Below, piece by piece: positions 58,918 through 64,000 of a DNA stretch of 64,000 nt. The first letter of the stretch is position 1. Each line of letters begins with the position of its first letter. Source of the DNA: Nymphaea colorata (Eukaryota; Streptophyta; Magnoliopsida; Nymphaeales; Nymphaeaceae); contig NC_045149.1 in NCBI RefSeq assembly GCF_008831285.2, forward strand, positions 746,001-810,000, given 5' to 3'. The position numbers were made by a program, and so were the translations under genes. Below the pieces are notes generated by a model, which was not told the DNA's origin, did not search any database, and was given only the letters and a program-made list of their open reading frames with translations.

Positions 58918-60384
58918 CAATGAATATTTGAAGGATTAATTACTAATTGTTGGAACCTTGCGAACTGTTTCTATTTTTATCCACTATTTGTTAATGAGTT
59001 ACAATTCGAGTAGCATGTTGTGTTCGGATGATACAACAAAAAAGATTGTTTTTGTGAAAACTGAAAACTATGTTCTGTGGCAACTTGGTTTCTTAACTAA
59101 TTTTTAAAACATGGTTTGTGTGTTTCGCTGACAATATAATAATGTGTTTTTTTTTCTTTTTTTTGTAAATGACATGAAACGCTTGGAGGCAGCAGTTTCT
59201 TGGATTTGTGTTTTTCACAAATTCAATTTTGACAGTTATCTAAATATGCCTTAAATGGACACAAATTGCCCTAAAAAATGACATGTAAGAGTATCACCCA
59301 AACACGCCAATATAAGTATCATGGCTTTAATAATTGATGAAAGTTTGCATACACTAACTATAACTATTTTAGTTAAGCAAGAAAGGATAAACACGCAAAA
59401 AATTATAGAGGTTTGGAGAAGAGTATCCTATGTCATCTCTCTTTCTCTGATGATATGAGTGGTACCTTTGTCAATGGAAATGTCATTATAGACTTAATAA
59501 GGGAAGATATAACAGCACATGACTACACTTTAGATGGAACAAATCTTGTGACACTGAGATATGATTTCCATTGATGATTAGAAATGCTAGCAGGTTTAGT
59601 TGCCTATTTTGACACTGAAATAACTTCTCCTTTCTTGTAACAGTTTTCTTCGGGATCCATAGGATGAGGATGAGCATCATACATTGTTTGGAAGATGGTT
59701 CTCTTATATTCTCATGCAAACCCTATATTCCTGAAAGAATGTTGAGTTTCGATCTAAGTTGTTGGAACTGATCGGTAGGCAAAGCTTCAATAAAAACAAC
59801 AGCAACTTGGTGTGATTAAGGAATATGCTTGACTGCTAGCTAGCTCATTCTTAGCAATTTGATCTCTAATGAAACACATATCAACCTAAACATGCTTGCT
59901 GTGTTGTGAAAAATAGGATGAGGCCTACACCCCTATGTAGGTAGCACTAACATTGTGACACCAGATGATAGGAATGATGGAGATAGTTACCAATGGTTCT
60001 TTGAGCAAGAGGTGTAGCCATAGAACTTCTATGGTGGTGTTAGCAACAAATCTCTATGAAACTTCTCAGCTAGATTGGGCAATAGTGTGTTGCTTATTGT
60101 ATCTCCAAGATAGAAAATTCGGGCCAAGAAATGTAGCATACCCACCAGTGTTCTTGTGGCCATTAGGGCATCATGCCCAATTAGCATCAAAGAAGGCCTG
60201 GAGAGAAAAATCTGATTAAAAGTCTAATAAGGCCATATTTGAGAGTGCCCTTGATGTAACACACAATATATTTCACACCTGCCCAATGCTCAGTAGTTGG
60301 CTGTGCACAAATTGACAGGCTTTATTGTCTGACAAGGTTAGATTAGGCCGAGTTAATGTAAAATACTACAGAGTGCCAACCATT

Positions 60385-60575
60385 CAATCGATCATGATAT
60401 GTATGCATAATCCCTTGATTTTTTGGAAGTGGACATAGGTGTAGGCAATGATTCTACCATGCTGCATTGTGAAGCAAATAGGGAGCATATTTTTTTGAGG
60501 TAACGCCAATCCTTGAGAAGTGGTCCAAGCTTCAATACCAAGAAAATAACTTACCTCTCCCAAGCTAAGTCATAG
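60385..60575 (-). repeat. Direct repeat A within copia-4
   Basis: About 190 bp matching 60905-61105 at most positions, anchored on CCCTTGATTTTTTGGAAGTG, GTGAAGCAAATAGRGAGCAT and CCAATCCTTGAGAAGTGGT. Encodes the same late reverse-transcriptase block. Confidence 0.85.
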
Positions 60576-60584
60576 TAGTACGTG

Positions 60585-60866
60585 GGGAGGCCACATACCC
60601 ATACCGGTGTACCCGTATCGGGACTGGATATGTTTGGATTAGTTACAGGTTGGAACTGATCCAAACCACAACAAAAAACATTGTTTTAGTCTATTTATGT
60701 TTTTTTTATGAGATTATATGTAGGAACTACGAAAGTAACATTGTCTTAATGATGTGATGATATCAATTTTCGTTTTTGAAATTAAAAATATATAATTACT
60801 GCCATACCACCGTACCAAGATTGGCGAAAACACCGTACCCGTACTCGTACCTATGTGACATAGCTC
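60585..60866. mobile_element. Non-autonomous DNA element with CTATGTCACATAGG-type ends (copy 2)
   Basis: Left end about GGCCACATACCCATACCGG; right end CGTACCTATGTGACATAG, almost the same as the right end of the element at 47699-48431. GTACCCGTA-type words occur inside both ends. About 280 bp, no reading frame. Inserted between the two direct repeats of copia-4. Confidence 0.55.
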
Positions 60867-60904
60867 CCAAGTCTTTAAGAAAAAATAACTTAGCTTTCCA
60901 TATT

Positions 60905-61105
60905 GTGATACTCAGTTGATCATGACATGTATGCCTAGTCCCTTGATTTTTTGGAAGTGGACATAGGTGTAGGTGATGATTTTGCACCTACCATGTTTGC
61001 ATTGTGAAGCAAATAGAGAGCATATTTTTTTGAGATAATACCAATCCTTGAGAAGTGGTTCGAGCTTCAATACCAACAAAATAACTTAGCTCTCCCAAGA
61101 CTTTA
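60905..61105 (-). repeat. Direct repeat B within copia-4
   Basis: Partner of 60385-60575, with a few short insertions (for example TTTGCACC near 60980). Confidence 0.85.
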
Positions 61106-61689
61106 AGAGAAATTTTGTGCCCCAACTGAGAACTACTTGTTAAGGAACAGTAGCGTTTAGCCTTGAAGCTGGCCTCGCAACACTAAAAATAATAATAAAA
61201 ATTGGACAACTAATTACATCAACCCACCATGCTCTAGTTAGTTGGCTAGTCAACTTATATATTAAGTCCTTGCTGTAGAGAAATTGGCAAACCAGCAGCT
61301 TAAAGCACTGAAGATGCCTTTAATTTGCCAAAAAAGTGGTTCCTAGACTTCTAAGGGCATTTTCTTAGTGGCTCTAAAGGTAATTAAGAATATTTTTAAA
61401 TGTACATACTTGCTTCAATTTTTTTATGTGGACCATTCATGTGGCCTTTCAAACCATACCTTCGTAAGTCATATCCATGTATAGTTTGAGTGAAATGTAA
61501 CAATATACATGGGTGATTATCGTCCATTTAATTGGAATTTGTGTTCAAATTTCATATATGCCACAATTGCTTATGAAGGGTATGAAACACTGGGTGGTGT
61601 TTCTTGTTTGAAACATACAATTTAAAAGTCAAATTATAGAAAGTTAGGTTTAATGTTGCCAGGGATCTTCATGGTGAACCCGAAAATAT

Positions 61690-62899
61690 CTCATTCATAT
61701 ATAAAACCTTGAAACAACTGCGCTTTTTTTATATTGGATGCAGTTACCGATACAAGATCTGCAAGTATGTTCATTGTGTAGAGTAATTTTCTTTTTGCTA
61801 TCCATTGGCAAACTTTTGATTTCTTCCTTTTAAGAATTGATATTCGTTGGAGCCTTCCTTTCTTCATCAATATTTGGCCTTGTTTGGAGTGCAGATTCAA
61901 TGGTTTGAGACTTAAAACCTTGCAATCCGCTTCTCATGTTTTTTGAGATGATAGAGTCGATAAATCTTTTGCTATAGCAGCTATGACAGTCATATTTTTG
62001 TGGCGAACTTCTCAAAATTTTCTTGACTATTTTCTTTTCTTCAATTTTGTCACAATAGCTCCTTATTTGATTTACGTTTTCAATAACTTTAGAAAAGAAT
62101 CCTTTAATAGATTTATTGCCCTTCATAGAGAATGTCTCAAAATGTCTCCATAATCCTTGAAGCTTGATGAAGATGATTTTCTTGGAGCTTGGAATTCATT
62201 TTTTAAGCTTTTCCAAGCTTTTTTGGATGAAGTTGAATTCATAATCTGAGGCAATATTTCATTACTTACCACAAGCTGGATACATAGAGGTGCCTTTGCA
62301 TATTTCTTCTTGTTAACCTTGAATTCTTTTTGTTTGGATGATGTCCATGATGCAAGAATCACATCATCTGATGGTTCCTCTTACCACTTTGAATGATCTC
62401 CTATAGCTCATGTTAGGCATGTAGAGTCTTCATTTTTAGACTACAAAATCCATAGCCTTCACCATAAAAAACTGGCACTTGCAATTGAGAAAGATTGGTG
62501 GCAGAGTTATTTGCATTCACCATCATAATTTCAACAATGATGTAGTCTCCTTCAATCTGGCTCTAACACCATTTATTGGAATTTTTCAGTATTTTAATTG
62601 GATGAACAAAAACAAAAAAAGAATGGTTGCACAAGAATGAAATTGAGAAGAATAGGGGCAAGAAAGACTTTCTTACACTTATACAAGTGCACTAAAAAAC
62701 TATTATTTTATTGAACATGAGCCAATGGAAATGATTTGCAAAACGAGAGGTGGGCTATTTATAGTGCCCACAAAGAATGGATAGTACAACATTGTTACAA
62801 AAGGGTGTACCTTTTTATATGAAGCATGACACCTCTTTGGTAAATCACAAAGAGGTTTAAAGTTGCAATTCTTCACAAATGTGTCACCTGAAAGTAACA
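61690..62899 (-). mobile_element. Copia-5: 5' LTR, primer site and gag of a copia retrotransposon on the minus strand
   Basis: Read on the minus strand: a putative 5' LTR (62899-62577, TGTTACTTTC...ATTCCA) with a TATA box CTATAAATAG (about 62766-62757) and an AATAAA signal (about 62711-62706); a 5-base spacer; a primer-binding site TGGTGTTAGAGCC (62571-62559); then UBN2-type gag. The gag pieces are SKKAWKSLKNEFQAPRKSSS (62240-62180) and KGNKSIKGFFSKVIENVNQI, KKIVKKILRSSPQKYD (62123-61995). The remaining pol and the 3' LTR are not seen directly downstream. The ends of the LTR are inferred from one copy only. Confidence 0.72.
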
Positions 62900-63149
62900 T
62901 TTCATTTTAGATGCCTCTTCACTTTTTTCTGGATATGGATTTTGGATATCAAATCCAAAATATATTACAAATTAATATTTTAACAACTTCAATGACTAAA
63001 TTCATTTTCAATTCTAGAGAATTTTTATGAAAATTTTTAACTTCCTTCTCTTTAATGTTAGTTTTATTAGATGCATGTTTTATCAAAAGTAAAGATGTAC
63101 TTGGATCTCCTAATGACATGGAGTGATCAATCCTAGTTCATATTTGTAG

Positions 63150-63368
63150 GTGCTGTCTCTTCTCATTGCAGTATCATTGGAGTTGGTTGCTGCTCTTGCC
63201 CTGCTAAGACATACAGCAAATCCGTGCTTCAAATTTATGAGCCTCTTCCAAGGGAATGTTTTGAAAGAAAGGAACACTTTAAAACCATCAGTTGTTGGTC
63301 TGGGACTTCTAATATCCTTTGCCATATTGACATCCATGATTGCTGATTACTTTGACATGGGTTCCAAG
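63150..63368 (+). CDS. Exon 3 of the chloroplast-protein gene
   Basis: 73 codons between acceptor TTTGTAG|GTGCTG and donor TCCAAG|GTTTGC, phase 0. An internal AG (CATTGCAG at about 63165-63172) would shift the frame and is rejected. Residues 129-201: a second membrane segment (VLSLLIAVSLELVAALALL, about 129-147), a short loop with a basic part (NVLKERNTLKP), and a third segment (SVVGLGLLISFAILTSMIA, about 174-193). The chain then continues into exon 4 outside the window. The protein is therefore a multi-pass membrane protein, probably in the thylakoid or inner envelope. Confidence 0.82.
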
Positions 63369-64000
63369 GTTTGCACCTCTTTCTAACAATCTCATTGTGA
63401 AGAAATTTACCCTTTTTAGCATGTGGATAATCTGGTTAAATTTTGCCCAAGGAAAAGAAAGAAGTTCAAATCTTTGAGGCATACTTGAAAATAAAACTGA
63501 ACTAAAATGCTTACAAATAAGTGATTTTGTGGAGATTATTAATGATATAATATCTTATTATATTGGGGTGCCAAGTAACCAGCAGTAATATGTTTATTAG
63601 AAAGATATCCTCTTGATAAACTTTGATTCTCTTACTGATATTACACAAACACACACGTAAAAGGACAATTCAATCCTATCTGATATCAATGTTGCATCGG
63701 ATGGTTAAAAATTTGTTAAAAAATAGTAACTACATTGACATTAATGACAATTATGATGCGGCAACAATCTGTGGTAGTTTTGTCGATGATTCATGGTTTT
63801 TTCAGGAAACAAATTTTTAAGTTTTAGCCATGCAGCAACTGGCCATACGACATTCTACAGCAGTAAATACACTGGATGATAGATGAATTTTAATTTTTAG
63901 CCATCTGACGTCTAGCAGAGAGAGAGAAAGAGAGGTTGTGTGTCATATGTGTATATATGCACACACATGCACAACTTTTTATAACTACATATCAACATTT
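63369..64000 (+). other. Start of intron 3 of the chloroplast-protein gene
   Basis: From donor GTTTGC to the window edge. AT-rich with a GA run near 63918-63935 and a CA/TA-rich end. No exon recognised. Confidence 0.55.

Larger units (their letters stand above)
59486..61110 (-). mobile_element. Copia-4: 3' pol fragment of a copia retrotransposon on the minus strand
   Basis: Reading leftward: a late reverse-transcriptase block with FLGIEAW and SQGLALPQKNM, present twice (61105-60905 and 60575-60385); then RNase H pieces FFDANWA, GYATFLGPNFLSWRYNKQHT (about 60195-60090), VANTTIEVLWLHLLLKEP (about 60050-59995) and TDQFQQLRSKLNIL (about 59780-59740). Frames are broken throughout. A small DNA element sits between the two copies of the reverse-transcriptase block. 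No LTR could be confirmed on the 3' side. Whether it once belonged to the same insertion as copia-5 is unclear. Confidence 0.72.
54897..63149 (+). other. Giant intron 2 of the chloroplast-protein gene (8.25 kb)
   Basis: Bounded by GTAAAG and a TTTGTAG acceptor. It contains hAT-B, copia-4, a small DNA element and copia-5, all with coding parts on the opposite strand to the gene. Stretches 54897-55499 and 58926-59480 hold no recognised element; 55190-55250 has a GGCCCAGGCCTCCACCC phrase similar to one near 795-815. Confidence 0.75.

Noticed and set aside
63172-63368. Alternative exon 3 start at CATTGCAG|TATC
   Set aside because: Would shift the frame by 22 bases and remove the in-phase hydrophobic segment; the TTTGTAG acceptor keeps phase 0.

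Overview
This is a window of nuclear DNA from a plant, most likely a flowering plant. It is AT-rich, carries plant-type Ty1/copia, LINE, hAT, CACTA and FAR1/MULE remnants, and holds intron-split genes, one of which encodes a probable chloroplast-targeted membrane protein. The species cannot be named from the sequence. Repeat load is high, and almost every open frame here belongs to a decayed transposable element.

Only two host loci are supported. (1) Near the left edge on the minus strand (1476-1646) there is a single GC-rich first exon with a mitochondrial-type presequence, a good splice donor and an upstream TATA box; the rest of that gene lies left of the window. (2) On the right, plus strand, three phase-0 exons (53995-54180, 54699-54896, 63150-63368) encode the first 201 residues of a chloroplast-type protein with three predicted membrane segments; the gene runs off the right edge. 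Its second intron is about 8.25 kb and has been filled by a complete hAT element, two copia remnants and a small DNA element.

Layout: 1-5.4 kb left gene and dispersed repeats; 5.38-10.62 copia-1, bounded by LTRs; 10.8-12.95 FAR1-like/MULE transposase pseudogene; about 16.6-20.8 CACTA element proteins on the minus strand; 21.9-23.99 low-complexity arrays; 24.09-24.96 LINE reverse-transcriptase fragment, then a pyrimidine-rich tract; 29.4-31.6 copia-2 fragment; 31.9-33.9 degenerate arrays and a CACTA-like tip; 34.79-40.42 copia-3, bounded by LTRs; 41.5-43.45 an old minisatellite field; 44.24-44.69 a TRIM element with intact termini; 47.7-48.43 a small DNA element; about 48.6-53.5 hAT-A with an internally triplicated transposase; 53.99 to the end the chloroplast-protein gene with hAT-B, copia-4, a second small DNA element and copia-5 in intron 2.

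The most unusual signals are: a 68-bp inverted copy of copia-1's own reverse-transcriptase segment inside only its 3' LTR; the roughly 975-bp tandem triplication inside hAT-A with the same junction used twice; the 453-bp TRIM with a perfect 5-bp target duplication; and an eroded minisatellite of about 48 bp with a marked shortage of G on the plus strand. No CRISPR array, operon, tRNA or rRNA gene was recognised. Similarities are judged by eye and from memory of the families; no alignment was run.
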